Below the pieces are notes generated by a model that saw only the letters and a list, made by a program, of their open reading frames with translations, searched no databases and had not been told where the DNA came from. DNA of 23,906 nt from a virus, in the IMG/VR virus record IMGVR_UViG_3300049491_000397, positions 1 through 23,906 of that record; one strand, written 5' to 3'. Positions 16,395-22,675 of this stretch are shown piece after piece. Within the stretch, counting starts at the first letter, position 1. Every line of letters begins with the position of its first letter. Made by a program: the position numbers and the translations under genes.

Positions 16395-16781
16395 TTACAC
16401 CTTCCCCTTCTGGACGGAAAACTTGGCATGGTCTGCCTCGTCCAAGACGCAATCAAAATAATGAATGACTTCATAACCGGGATCGTCGGCAGTGGGGATG
16501 CTCGTCGGGTATTTCCCGGGCCCGCGCAGGACCGAGTAATGGAGGGCGCCGTTCGTGCCCTTGAGAATCAGCTGGGCCTTGCCGGCCTCGTCCTTGGTCA
16601 TCTCCATCCAGCCCTCCTGCAGGCCGCGCAACACCAGGCGATCGCTGAAGTGCTGGTCTCGGGAATGCCCGGTGTGCTTCACTTCGACGCCGGTGCACGG
16701 CGGCGGGTTGATGCAATCGCCGGCGGCGTTCACTTCCTTGACCCAGCCCGCGGGGGTGGCATAGATCCGTTTGAGTAACAT
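16395..16781 (-). CDS. Protein of unknown function in tail island
   Basis: This 128-residue protein starts MLLKRIYATPAGWVKEVNAAGDC behind AGAGGAGGCGCCC, one of the strongest ribosome binding sites in the window. It contains a Cys-containing loop CINPPPCTG, then a mixed alpha/beta part with LVLRGLQEGWMEMTKDEAG, AQLILKG and ALHYSVLRGPGKYP, and ends HAKFSVQKGKV. No family was recognised. The arrangement beside other small beta-rich genes suggests an accessory virion protein. It is separated by 28 bases from the lipoprotein stop and by three bases from the next start. Confidence 0.6.
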   Translation of the reverse strand: MLLKRIYATPAGWVKEVNAAGDCINPPPCTGVEVKHTGHSRDQHFSDRLVLRGLQEGWMEMTKDEAGKAQLILKGTNGALHYSVLRGPGKYPTSIPTADDPGYEVIHYFDCVLDEADHAKFSVQKGKV

Positions 16782-16809
16782 GGGCGCCTCCTCTTTCCGT
16801 TGATCGTCG

Positions 16810-17241
16810 TTAGCTCAGGACCTTCCCGGCGCGGTTGCTCCGCGTGGGGCTCGGGGTGCCGTCTCCGTTCACGGCGTCGAGCTCGTAGCACACTTCTGAA
16901 CCCGGGACCGCCGGCACGGTGTTGTCGACATACTGGTTCGCCACATGGCCGTCGGCGTCGAGCTGGACCGCCGCCTGCTCGGGAGGATTGAACGGGTCCT
17001 CCAATGCCGGCAGCGGATCGGGCACGCCGCACACATCGATCCCGCGGTAGATGCGAATCGCGGCGAAGCCGGGCATCGGCTCGTAGGGGGACCACTCAAT
17101 GGTCAGGTGCGTCATCGCCGGGACCGGAACGGGGGCCGGCGCCGGTGGGGCGTTCGGGTCCTGCTGGCATCCCACGACATAGGCGAGGATCGGCCACATG
17201 GCGAGGAAAACGACGAGCGCGGTTTGGCTGTATCTGCTCAT
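16810..17241 (-). CDS. Predicted lipoprotein with a FN3-like domain
   Basis: This 143-residue protein starts at the ATG overlapping the previous stop (ATGA). Its N-terminus, MSRYSQTALVVFLAMWPIL, then AYVVGC at residues 20-25, is a signal peptide ending in a lipobox with Cys25 as the lipidated residue. A Pro/Ala-rich linker follows to about residue 42, and then a domain of about 100 residues with strands HLTIEWSPYEPMPGFAAIRIYRG near the start and SEVCYELDAVNGDGTPSP near the end, which is fibronectin type III-like. Such a protein would be membrane-anchored on the periplasmic side. It lies in a tail operon, where a lipoprotein is unexpected. Superinfection exclusion or an adsorption-related role is possible; neither is shown by the sequence. 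Confidence 0.75.
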   Translation of the reverse strand: MSRYSQTALVVFLAMWPILAYVVGCQQDPNAPPAPAPVPVPAMTHLTIEWSPYEPMPGFAAIRIYRGIDVCGVPDPLPALEDPFNPPEQAAVQLDADGHVANQYVDNTVPAVPGSEVCYELDAVNGDGTPSPTRSNRAGKVLS

Positions 17242-17657
17242 GTGACCTTGTTCAAATTTCGGACGGGGAGATCGATCTCTTGCTTCAGGGCCTTGCTCCC
17301 CGAGTAGCTGATCTCGATCAGGAGCCGGTGCCATTCCAGATCGTTCGTCGCGTTCAGGATCGTGTTATCGGCGGCGGCCAGGAGCAGCGTCAGGAGGCCG
17401 GTCGTCGCGTGGATCGTGCCCTGGTTGGCGTTCTTGATGTTCACGTGGTCCACGGCGTTGACGATCGGCAGGGTCGCTTCGTCGCGCGCGTAGATGGTCA
17501 ACGTCGCCGTCCCGATCGCGGCCAAGGGAACCGGGGCGCCGACTTCGTCGAGCAGCGTCAGGGTGATGAGGGGCCCGGAGGATTTCTCCGGGACGATCAC
17601 CTGGCGGCCGGCCGCGTCTTTCAGGATCACCCGGTTTTCAATGACGAGCAGGGCCAT
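17238..17657 (-). CDS. Beta-rich presumed virion protein of unknown function
   Basis: This 139-residue protein is the first gene after the chaperone pair. It begins MALLVIENRVILKDAAGRQV and continues with alternating strands, including PLITLTLLDEVGAPVPL, TATLTIYARD and TGLLTLLLAAADNTIL. It ends EISYSGSKALKQEIDLPVRNL. The pattern of a Gly-x-x-V-x-L turn followed by a strand T(A/L)T(L/I) resembles N-terminal Ig-like domains of baseplate upper proteins (BppU_N) and similar accessory virion proteins, but the likeness is general. The start has TGAGGA, which includes the previous stop. Its own stop overlaps the next start as ATGA. Function is not known. Confidence 0.6.
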   Translation of the reverse strand: MALLVIENRVILKDAAGRQVIVPEKSSGPLITLTLLDEVGAPVPLAAIGTATLTIYARDEATLPIVNAVDHVNIKNANQGTIHATTGLLTLLLAAADNTILNATNDLEWHRLLIEISYSGSKALKQEIDLPVRNLNKVT

Positions 17658-17663
17658 AGGTCC

Positions 17664-18406
17664 TCAGTTCGGGCATGTGCGACAGGCCTGGGCGAGGCCG
17701 TCGCCAAAGTAGGCCGTGCACTCGGGGAGACAACTTTTTCCGCAAAACTCGCCGATCTGCTGGTCCCGCTTTGTCCGTTTGCCGGGTGTCACAAGCCATG
17801 GGAGCTCAATGCCAAACCATCCGAGGATGGCCTGGTCGACGGTTCGTTTTTCGAGGCATCGCTGGAGGTACGGATCTGAATCAGCGGGGCCCCACTCGGT
17901 GAGGATGGTGCGGACCCGGGTAAGGTCTCCGTCGCTAAGGGCGACAAGGCTCCGCTCGACCCACTGTCCGTAGGTGAGGGGGACGGTTTGCCTTCGCTGG
18001 CCTCCCACTGCTGCCTGAGCTGTTTTCCCGTCAACAACATCACCAGCTGCTTCGGTGGATTGCAGAGAAAAAAACGCATGCAAAACAGGGCGACCTCCTC
18101 TCCGGTCACCGTCCATGAGAATTCTTGCGCGCGGGCCTGGATCTCGATCCAGGGTTTCTTCGCGAGGTCTCGGCTCGTCTCGCCGGCCGCCGACAGGCAG
18201 ATCGCCATGAAGAGCGGGCCGCGGTCTCGGCCGATGTCGTGGATCGCCGGGTAGTCGATCGCGGTCAAATCCATCCCATTGAAGATGTGCTCGCCGAGCC
18301 ACTTGCATTGCTGCCACAGCAAGGGCTCGAGCGTGTAGGGCTTGCCGTCGACGATGAGCCGGCGCAGGCTCTCGATGTCCTGCCCCGGCGTGTCTGTCTG
18401 TTCCAT
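17664..18406 (-). CDS. Tail assembly chaperone, gpGT-like -1 frameshift product
   Basis: A -1 shift out of the frame starting at 18406 enters the frame that ends at 17664. A slip at GGGAAAA (18023-18029) would give a 247-residue fusion: 128 shared residues, then 119 residues beginning TAQAAVGGQRRQTVP. The second-frame part looks like a real domain, with YGQWVERSLVALSDGDLTRV and WFGIELPWLV, and ends in a cysteine cluster of the form C-x3-C-x3-C-x11-C-x2-C. It has no convincing start of its own; the first ATG in that frame (18317) is internal to the G region and has no ribosome binding site. In lambda the GT fusion joins the tube and the tape measure during assembly. The TGA stop is within TGAGGA, the Shine-Dalgarno of the next gene. 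Confidence 0.78.
17789..18406 (-). CDS. Tail assembly chaperone, gpG-like (zero-frame product)
   Basis: This 205-residue zero-frame product is the counterpart of lambda gpG, which coats the tape measure during tail assembly. The start at 18406 (MEQTDTPGQDIESL) is chosen because TAAGAGGAGACGC precedes it; the longer frame to 18460 lies inside the tail tube gene. Residues 1 to about 128 look folded, with helices such as LEPLLWQQCKWLGEHIFNG and PLFMAICLSAAGETSRDLA. After the GGGAAAA site at residues 127-128 the zero frame turns into low-complexity Ser/Pro-rich sequence and ends at 17789. It sits directly after the tail tube gene. Frame and position fit well; the chaperone role is taken from gene order and the frameshift. 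Confidence 0.75.
   Translation of the reverse strand: MEQTDTPGQDIESLRRLIVDGKPYTLEPLLWQQCKWLGEHIFNGMDLTAIDYPAIHDIGRDRGPLFMAICLSAAGETSRDLAKKPWIEIQARAQEFSWTVTGEEVALFCMRFFLCNPPKQLVMLLTGKQLRQQWEASEGKPSPSPTDSGSSGALSPLATETLPGSAPSSPSGAPLIQIRTSSDASKNEPSTRPSSDGLALSSHGL
18023..18029 (-). promoter_or_regulatory. Candidate -1 slippery heptamer GGGAAAA
   Basis: The minus strand reads ACG GGA AAA CAG in the chaperone frame, so the heptamer G GGA AAA has the X XXY YYZ phase needed for a -1 slip. The lambda G-T site is GGGAAAG, one base different. The shift leads straight into the GT-like frame. This is the preferred site. Confidence 0.75.
18068..18074 (-). promoter_or_regulatory. Second candidate -1 slippery heptamer TTTTTTT
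   Basis: The minus strand reads CGT TTT TTT CTC in the chaperone frame. The seven T residues form T TTT TTT in the correct phase for a -1 slip into the same downstream frame, 45 bases upstream of GGGAAAA. It could be a second or alternative site. Confidence 0.45.
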
Positions 18407-18416
18407 GCGTCTCCTC

Positions 18417-19361
18417 TTAGGTGTACGCGATGCTAATTTCATCGTTCCCGCCGGCTGCATTCCTCGGGAGGTTGAAGTCGGCCGTCACCGTGGCCAGGCC
18501 GTTCCGATCGCTTTCGCTGATCTTGGCGAACTGGCAGACCGGCGCGCTTACGATGCAGATGTTGCCGGCGGATCCGGTGTGGCGGAAGGTCAGGACGCCG
18601 GTCGTGCCGGCGACCCAGCGGCCGTAAAAATCGAACGTGGCCACGAGCTCGAGCTCGGGATCGACGCTGCCCTTCGGGTCCCGTCCGGTGAGGAGCGTAC
18701 TGATGAAGCCTTCCGCCTTGTTGATGTCCGCGCGGGGTTCGAGTTTGTTACCCATGTCAAAGCTGACCTGGCTGGCGAAGGCGGAAAAGGCCGCGATGCT
18801 GAAGGTCGCATTGAGCAGGGGAATCGGCACGGTCGTCTCCACGCCGGAGGGCGTGATCAGGGCCACGTCGCTCACGCCGTCGTAGACGCCCACGAATTCA
18901 AATTCCCACATGCCTGGCTCGCCGTTCTTGGCGCTGTATTTCACATTGCCGCGGGCGCCGCGGATCTGTTCCTTGACGCCGTCCCGGTAGACCGCAATGG
19001 TCAGGGAAGGAATCAAGGCGAGGCTGGACTCGGGCGTGTAGGTGACGCTCGTCACGGCGACGACCGTCTCGGTGAACCCGCAGGCCCGCAGGAGCTTGCC
19101 GAAGGCCGGCGCGGTCCCGGCGGTGCCGGACCCCTTGTTCTCGACCTTGAAGTTGATCTTGCCCAGCTTGGTGCCGGGGATGGCCTTGAACCGGGAGAGG
19201 GAGACGTCGAGAATGTCCCGGTCGAACATCGAAATGTCCGCCTCAAACTTGGGCTCCATGATCTGAAAGCTGGCGTCGGCGCCGGCCAGGGCAATGGCGG
19301 TGCCCTCTGTCACTTCGACTTTCGCGGCCACGACCGTTCGATTGCTCAGAATTCTGCCCAT
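18417..19361 (-). CDS. Major tail tube protein
   Basis: This 314-residue protein probably forms the tail tube, the counterpart of lambda gpV. It has the expected length range, sits directly before the G/GT-type chaperone pair, and is dominated by beta strands. Segments consistent with the family are the N-terminal VVAAKVEVTEGTAIAL with FEADISMFDRD, the central LGKINFKVENKGSGTAGTAP followed by FGKLLRACGF, and YTPESSLALIPSLTIAVYRDG. The motif GKLLRACGF after a Gly/Ala/Pro turn is a common marker of phage tail tube proteins. The start has AGGAGG 8 bases upstream. Its TAA stop is part of the Shine-Dalgarno region TAAGAGGAG of the chaperone gene. Confidence 0.85.
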   Translation of the reverse strand: MGRILSNRTVVAAKVEVTEGTAIALAGADASFQIMEPKFEADISMFDRDILDVSLSRFKAIPGTKLGKINFKVENKGSGTAGTAPAFGKLLRACGFTETVVAVTSVTYTPESSLALIPSLTIAVYRDGVKEQIRGARGNVKYSAKNGEPGMWEFEFVGVYDGVSDVALITPSGVETTVPIPLLNATFSIAAFSAFASQVSFDMGNKLEPRADINKAEGFISTLLTGRDPKGSVDPELELVATFDFYGRWVAGTTGVLTFRHTGSAGNICIVSAPVCQFAKISESDRNGLATVTADFNLPRNAAGGNDEISIAYT

Positions 19362-19364
19362 GGC

Positions 19365-19538
19365 TTAATCCTCCTGTGCGCGCTTGCGCTCCGCCCGGCT
19401 TGGTGGTTCGACGACTTCGGCGCTGCCTCCAGTGAGGAGCGGTTTGGCGTCCTCGGGGGAGATCTCGATCTCTTCCCCGGGCTCGCCGCGTTTCTTGCCG
19501 TCCTGATCAAAGTAGTGACAGCCCAGCTTGATTTTCAT
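19365..19538 (-). CDS. Small tail-module protein of unknown function
   Basis: This 57-residue protein (MKIKLGCHYFDQDGKKRG..., then GEEIEISPEDAKPLLTGGSAEVV, then a basic tail PPSRAERKRAQED) starts two bases after the tail terminator stop (TAACTATG). A longer frame reaches 19592, but that part lies inside the terminator gene and has no evident ribosome binding site. The layout, a short N-terminal beta part followed by a G-x-x-x-E/I-x-I acidic turn, a DA/DEA helix and a charged tail, is like the 64-residue protein at 20922-21116. The Shine-Dalgarno of the following tail tube gene lies in its last codons. No function is recognised. Confidence 0.6.
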   Translation of the reverse strand: MKIKLGCHYFDQDGKKRGEPGEEIEISPEDAKPLLTGGSAEVVEPPSRAERKRAQED

Positions 19539-19540
19539 AG

Positions 19541-20023
19541 TTACCCCGCTAGCGTTGGATCGAGTCGGTTGTGTCGGTAGTGCACTTGCCACTCGGAATC
19601 GAGGAACAGCGCCGGCGCGTCGCCGGGCTCCATCTGGACCGGGCTGAGCCCGACCTCTTGGGTGTTAATGGCGAACCCGCCGCGCGTGTAGTCCTCCTGC
19701 ATCTTGCGTTGAATGTCGGCGGCCAGGGCGTTCAAGGCCTCAGACGCGGACCGGGCATCGCTGTCGGTGTCTTGCTGGACGACGGCGCGCACGTAGAGGG
19801 TCAAATACTTCGCGGTGAGGCCGGTGCTTCCGGAGAGCGGGCCGTCCGGCAGGACCTTCTCCTGGCCTTCGCCAATGATCAGCATCGGCGGGATCGTCGA
19901 CTGGCTCTGTTGCATGATCCGTTCGACGGCGTTCAGCGTCGTGTTGTAGCCGTTGGCCACCGTGATCCCCTGCAGGGCGGCCTGGACGTTCTTCATGATC
20001 TTTTCGCGGACGCTGTCGGCCAT
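19541..20023 (-). CDS. Tail terminator protein, lambda gpU-like
   Basis: This 160-residue protein follows the gpZ-like gene and precedes the tail tube gene, the place of lambda U (131 residues). Terminators cap the tail tube, fix its length together with the tape measure, and dock to the head connector. Visible features are an N-terminal helix (VREKIMKNVQAALQGI), strands PPMLIIGEGQE and YLTLYVRAVVQQDTDSDA, a helix SEALNALAADIQRKMQED, and a C-terminal strand LDSEWQVHYRHNRLDPT. The final segment with W, YRH and DP is common in these proteins. It is translationally coupled to its upstream neighbour through TAATG. Confidence 0.72.
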   Translation of the reverse strand: MADSVREKIMKNVQAALQGITVANGYNTTLNAVERIMQQSQSTIPPMLIIGEGQEKVLPDGPLSGSTGLTAKYLTLYVRAVVQQDTDSDARSASEALNALAADIQRKMQEDYTRGGFAINTQEVGLSPVQMEPGDAPALFLDSEWQVHYRHNRLDPTLAG

Positions 20024-20571
20024 TAGATCCCCAGGGCTTTCGTCACGTTGCTCGTCACGGCTTTCATCCGGCGGTCCATCGAATCGCGGAAGGCGCGATG
20101 GAGGGCGTCCATCACCTGGGTCTTCACGACCGGGATCTCCCGTTGCCAGGGCTCGAGGACGTCCACGCGCGCCGGGATCTGGACCGACTTCACGCGCGCG
20201 AAGATCGCGCCGGTGCCCTTGCCGGTCTTCGTGCTCCGCAGGGTGAGGAGGCCGCCGCCGGGGGCGCGAATCGTGGCGCCTTCGATGTGGGTCCGGACGA
20301 TCCGGGAGAAGCGATTGATGGCCTTGAAGGTCTCGATAGAATCCCCGACGGTGATGCCGCGGATGTTCTTGTCCTTCAGGCGTTTCCAGGGGCCGCCGAC
20401 GATCCCCGGCCGGCCGCTCAACGACTCCGTCTTCACGTGCCGGGCGACGCGCCGGGCGAACCGAAACAGGGGCGTCTTCACATACTTCGTGGCGAGGGCC
20501 GGGGCTTCGCCCAGCGCCTGCTTGAGCTCCTCGAAGTTCTGGGCGCTCGTGATGATGCCGTCGCTGGGCAT
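20023..20571 (-). CDS. Tail completion / minor tail protein Z-like (HK97 gp10 type)
   Basis: This 182-residue protein is close in length to lambda gpZ (192) and lies between the joining protein and the tail terminator, as in lambda (FII-Z-U). It has an N-terminal helix with FEELKQALGEAPALATKYV, a basic helix FRFARRVARHVKTESLSGRPG leading to GGPWKRLKDKN, a central beta region, and a C-terminal helix ending MKAVTSNVTKALGI. The pattern of a basic RxARxVK helix, then a Gly/Pro-rich loop and a C-terminal helix, is typical of gpZ and HK97 gp10 proteins at the head-tail interface. Both ends overlap neighbours by one base in TAATG junctions, so translation is likely coupled. Confidence 0.72.
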   Translation of the reverse strand: MPSDGIITSAQNFEELKQALGEAPALATKYVKTPLFRFARRVARHVKTESLSGRPGIVGGPWKRLKDKNIRGITVGDSIETFKAINRFSRIVRTHIEGATIRAPGGGLLTLRSTKTGKGTGAIFARVKSVQIPARVDVLEPWQREIPVVKTQVMDALHRAFRDSMDRRMKAVTSNVTKALGI

Positions 20572-20921
20572 TAGCTCTGCACCTGTAGCCGGTACATGCC
20601 GCCGTCGGCCGACACCAACCCGGCGTCTTCGTCCTGGATCTTCATCACGGTGTAGGTCGTCTCCTGGCTGTCGTTCAGGTGGCGCTTAAAACTCACCCGG
20701 TCCTTCCGGGGCTGGATCGTCGTCACGCCGTTCGTCGCGTCGTTCGGCACGTAGATGTCGACCTGGTTGATCCCGTAGGGGACCGGGCTGCCCTCCTGGA
20801 GCGGCGTCGGCCGTTTGTCGACGAGGATCTTGAAGGTCTTCGGGACCCCACCGAAGGGGAGATAGGTGGCCGTGATGGCCTCCTCTCCCAGGGCCGCGAT
20901 CATGGCGACGGCGTCCGACAT
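20571..20921 (-). CDS. Head-tail joining protein, lambda gpFII-like
   Basis: This 116-residue, beta-rich protein sits between the capsid genes and a gpZ-like gene. Lambda FII has almost the same length (117 residues) and the same position. The sequence has an N-terminal helix (MSDAVAMIAALGEEAITATY), then short strands such as FKILVDKRP and VDIYVPNDA, and a C-terminal TYTVMKIQDEDAGLVSADGG followed by a final strand YRLQVQ. This resembles stopper or joining proteins that form the ring between portal/connector and tail. It starts immediately after the previous stop and its own TAA overlaps the next ATG by one base (TAATG). The assignment depends on size and gene order more than on a diagnostic motif. 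Confidence 0.6.
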   Translation of the reverse strand: MSDAVAMIAALGEEAITATYLPFGGVPKTFKILVDKRPTPLQEGSPVPYGINQVDIYVPNDATNGVTTIQPRKDRVSFKRHLNDSQETTYTVMKIQDEDAGLVSADGGMYRLQVQS

Positions 20922-21116
20922 TTATTTCAGCTTGTCCGGATCGTCGAGGTCCTTCTGCTTCTCTTTCTTTTCGGCGCTGCCCGGCTCGACCTCTTCGACG
21001 AGGTGATGGGCGATCTTGACCGCCTCGTCCTTGTTCATCTCGACCTTGTCGCCGGCGCTGTATTCTTTGCCGTTGTAACGCAGGGTGCCGATCGTCTCTT
21101 TGAGCGTGTATTTCAT
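20922..21116 (-). CDS. Small protein of unknown function in the head module
   Basis: This 64-residue protein begins MKYTLKETIGTLRYNGKEY, then GDKVEMNKDEAVKIAHHLVEEVEPG, and ends in a highly charged tail (KKEKQKDLDDPDKLK). The start at 21116 is chosen because GAGGAG lies 6 bases upstream; the longer frame to 21173 lacks such a site and would cover the capsid-distal hairpin. No enzyme motif is seen. Small genes of this kind are common between the capsid and head-tail connector genes of siphoviruses. Its layout resembles the protein at 19365-19538, so the two may be paralogues. Its stop codon abuts the start of the next gene (TAAATG), which implies translational coupling. Function is not recognised. 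Confidence 0.65.
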   Translation of the reverse strand: MKYTLKETIGTLRYNGKEYSAGDKVEMNKDEAVKIAHHLVEEVEPGSAEKKEKQKDLDDPDKLK

Positions 21117-21150
21117 GGCCTGCTCCTCGTGGGTTCGGTGGAAAGTAACC

Positions 21151-21178
21151 CCGGCGCGGACCGGAGGGTCCACGCCGG
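21151..21178 (-). promoter_or_regulatory. Long hairpin downstream of the major capsid gene
   Basis: The arms CCGGCGTGGACC and GGTCCGCGCCGG (minus strand) pair over 12 bp with one U.G wobble and a 4-base loop. The element lies in the roughly 90-base gap after the capsid stop. Only a weak T-containing stretch (TTACTTTCC) follows, so it may be an inefficient terminator or a 3'-end stabilising or processing element. Confidence 0.5.
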
Positions 21179-21207
21179 ATGTGGTCTGCTCCCGCGCGGG
21201 CGGGGTC

Positions 21208-22149
21208 TTAGGCGACGGCGTTCTCGATCAAATAGGCGATGTCGCTCGCCGTGATCTTCTCGTCGGAATTCCAGCCGGTCTTCAGGTAGATCGCGCCCTT
21301 CATCCCGCGCTTCTCATCGAAGCTGCGGAATGTGAGCTTGCGGGTTTCGCTGAAGGTCTTCGCAAACGAGATCGTGCGGACCCCGACCTGTCCCGGGGGG
21401 ACATAGAGCGCGCCGGCATGCTTGCCCCAGATGCGGGCGTAGGTGTCGGTCTGCCCTTCCTTGGTCGTGATGTACCGGCCGCGGCCGACGACGACTTTCT
21501 CGACATCGAACAGGGCCGCCACTTCCGATTGCGTGGCCAGGCCGCCGGCGTTCGTCTGGAACCGGCTCGCGGCCTTGACGGCGTCCAGCACTTCGGGCAG
21601 CCGGCGGTAGACGAGCCAGGCATCGACCCCAAACCAGAGCGTATTGGCGCGACGAAAGCAGGCCTCGATCGCGTCCTGGATGTCCTTGATCGGATTGTCC
21701 GAGGCGCCGGTCCATTGCGTGGCGCCGGCGAGCGTGACCTTGTTCCCGGAGGGATAGTTCGCCGCGGCCGTGAACAGGTCCGCGACGCGTTTCTCCTGGG
21801 CCACATCGAGCATCATGTTGATGAACTCGTTCGAATCGCGTTCCGGCTCGAGCGGCGTGTCCGCGTTGTCGATCTCTTCCTGGGTCACCCAATCGGCCAG
21901 GGCGTGATCCTTGACCGAGTAGTTGTCCGTCGCGACGTCCCAATCGATCTCATTGGCGAAACTTTTCGGGCCGATCTTGTCATCGAACAACCGGAAGGAG
22001 TTGGCCTTCGCATACTTGAAATATTTGTCGGACCGTTTGCCGACGGGGACGATCGGGGCGAGGGCGGTCCAGATCATCTCCTCGTTGCGATACTGCAACG
22101 AAAAGTTCGTCATGATGGAATCGATGTGCATCGCTCTGGCTTCGGGCAT
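21208..22149 (-). CDS. Major capsid protein, HK97-like fold
   Basis: This 313-residue protein is the main shell subunit. Recognisable features are the N-terminal region with FSLQYRNEEMIWTALAPIVPV, the central helical part with ADTPLEPERDS, the WFGVDAWLVYRRLPEVLDAV segment, and the C-terminal beta region with KLTFRSFDEKRG. These are typical of capsid proteins that follow a decoration gene in lambda-like head operons. The length is a little short of lambda gpE (341 residues). Translation starts at MPEARAMHI behind an AAGGAGAACGACA site. Both flanks carry GC-rich hairpins, suggesting that its message is handled separately from its neighbours, as might be expected for the most abundant virion protein. 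A later in-frame Met at residue 7 is possible but has no better ribosome binding site. Confidence 0.86.
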   Translation of the reverse strand: MPEARAMHIDSIMTNFSLQYRNEEMIWTALAPIVPVGKRSDKYFKYAKANSFRLFDDKIGPKSFANEIDWDVATDNYSVKDHALADWVTQEEIDNADTPLEPERDSNEFINMMLDVAQEKRVADLFTAAANYPSGNKVTLAGATQWTGASDNPIKDIQDAIEACFRRANTLWFGVDAWLVYRRLPEVLDAVKAASRFQTNAGGLATQSEVAALFDVEKVVVGRGRYITTKEGQTDTYARIWGKHAGALYVPPGQVGVRTISFAKTFSETRKLTFRSFDEKRGMKGAIYLKTGWNSDEKITASDIAYLIENAVA

Positions 22150-22187
22150 TGTCGTTCTCCTTGGTCAAGAGGTGAAGGAACGGGAAC

Positions 22188-22211
22188 CCGCCCCGGACTC
22201 GGCCGGGGCGG
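22188..22211 (-). promoter_or_regulatory. GC-rich hairpin upstream of the major capsid gene
   Basis: A perfect 9-bp inverted repeat (CCGCCCCGG and CCGGGGCGG) with a 6-base loop lies in the gap between the decoration and major capsid genes. On the minus-strand transcript it is followed by GTTCCCGTTCC rather than a U tract, so it does not look like a simple intrinsic terminator. An mRNA processing or stabilising role is possible but unproven. Confidence 0.45.
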
Positions 22212-22227
22212 TCCTGGTCATCGTCGG

Positions 22228-22611
22228 TTATCCCTGGACGCGTTGATTCGCCAACAGCACCGGCACAATGTCGCCGCTCACGCCGGACGCGAGGACGCGG
22301 CCGATCGCGTTGTAGTTCGTCCCGCCGACGGCCCCCACGGCCACGGCTTTCCCGGAGGCGTCGCTCGTCACGAGTCCGCCCCTGGTCACGGTCCCGCCGA
22401 GCACGACCCGGCTGATGCCCTCGAGCATCACGCGCACTTCGTCGCCGGCCGTCACCGTCGTGTGCTGCATCACGCCGATCAGGTCTTCGGTCGACGCGGT
22501 GGCGACGCTGACCGTGTCGTCGTCTGCGCCGAATTTGCAGATGGTGAACGCGACGGCGATCGCCGCCGTGCACTTGGCTGATTTCTCGAGGCCGGATGTT
22601 TGTCCCATCAT
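22228..22611 (-). CDS. Capsid decoration (cement) protein
   Basis: This 127-residue protein sits between the protease/scaffold and the major capsid gene, the position of lambda gpD. It is rich in beta-strand residues and contains the run VMLEGISRVVLGG followed by VTRGGLVTSDASGKAV and IGRVLASGVSGDIVPVLL. That pattern is characteristic of small capsid cement proteins of the DUF2190 type, which bind the outside of the capsid and stabilise it. The start is one of two tandem ATG codons (22611 or 22608) behind AGGAGAACACCACC. A GC-rich hairpin lies between this gene and the capsid gene. The role is assigned from context plus overall sequence character; no catalytic motif is expected. Confidence 0.68.
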   Translation of the reverse strand: MMGQTSGLEKSAKCTAAIAVAFTICKFGADDDTVSVATASTEDLIGVMQHTTVTAGDEVRVMLEGISRVVLGGTVTRGGLVTSDASGKAVAVGAVGGTNYNAIGRVLASGVSGDIVPVLLANQRVQG

Positions 22612-22675
22612 GGTGGTGTTCTCCTGGTTAACGATTGAAAGGTTGCCGGCGTCTGCCGCTGTCGCTGTCTGCCTC

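Noticed and set aside
17664-18317. Stand-alone gene in the second chaperone frame, starting at ATG 18317
   Set aside because: The first 80 residues of that frame are Arg/Asp/Pro-rich shadow sequence and there is no ribosome binding site. The C-terminal part is better explained as the -1 frameshift extension.
21117-21173. Upstream extension of the 64-residue gene to 21173
   Set aside because: It covers the hairpin after the capsid gene and has no ribosome binding site, whereas the ATG at 21116 has GAGGAG at good spacing.
22188-22211. Intrinsic terminator before the capsid gene
   Set aside because: The stem is strong, but no U tract follows on the minus strand, and the next gene belongs to the same module. 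I list it as a hairpin only.
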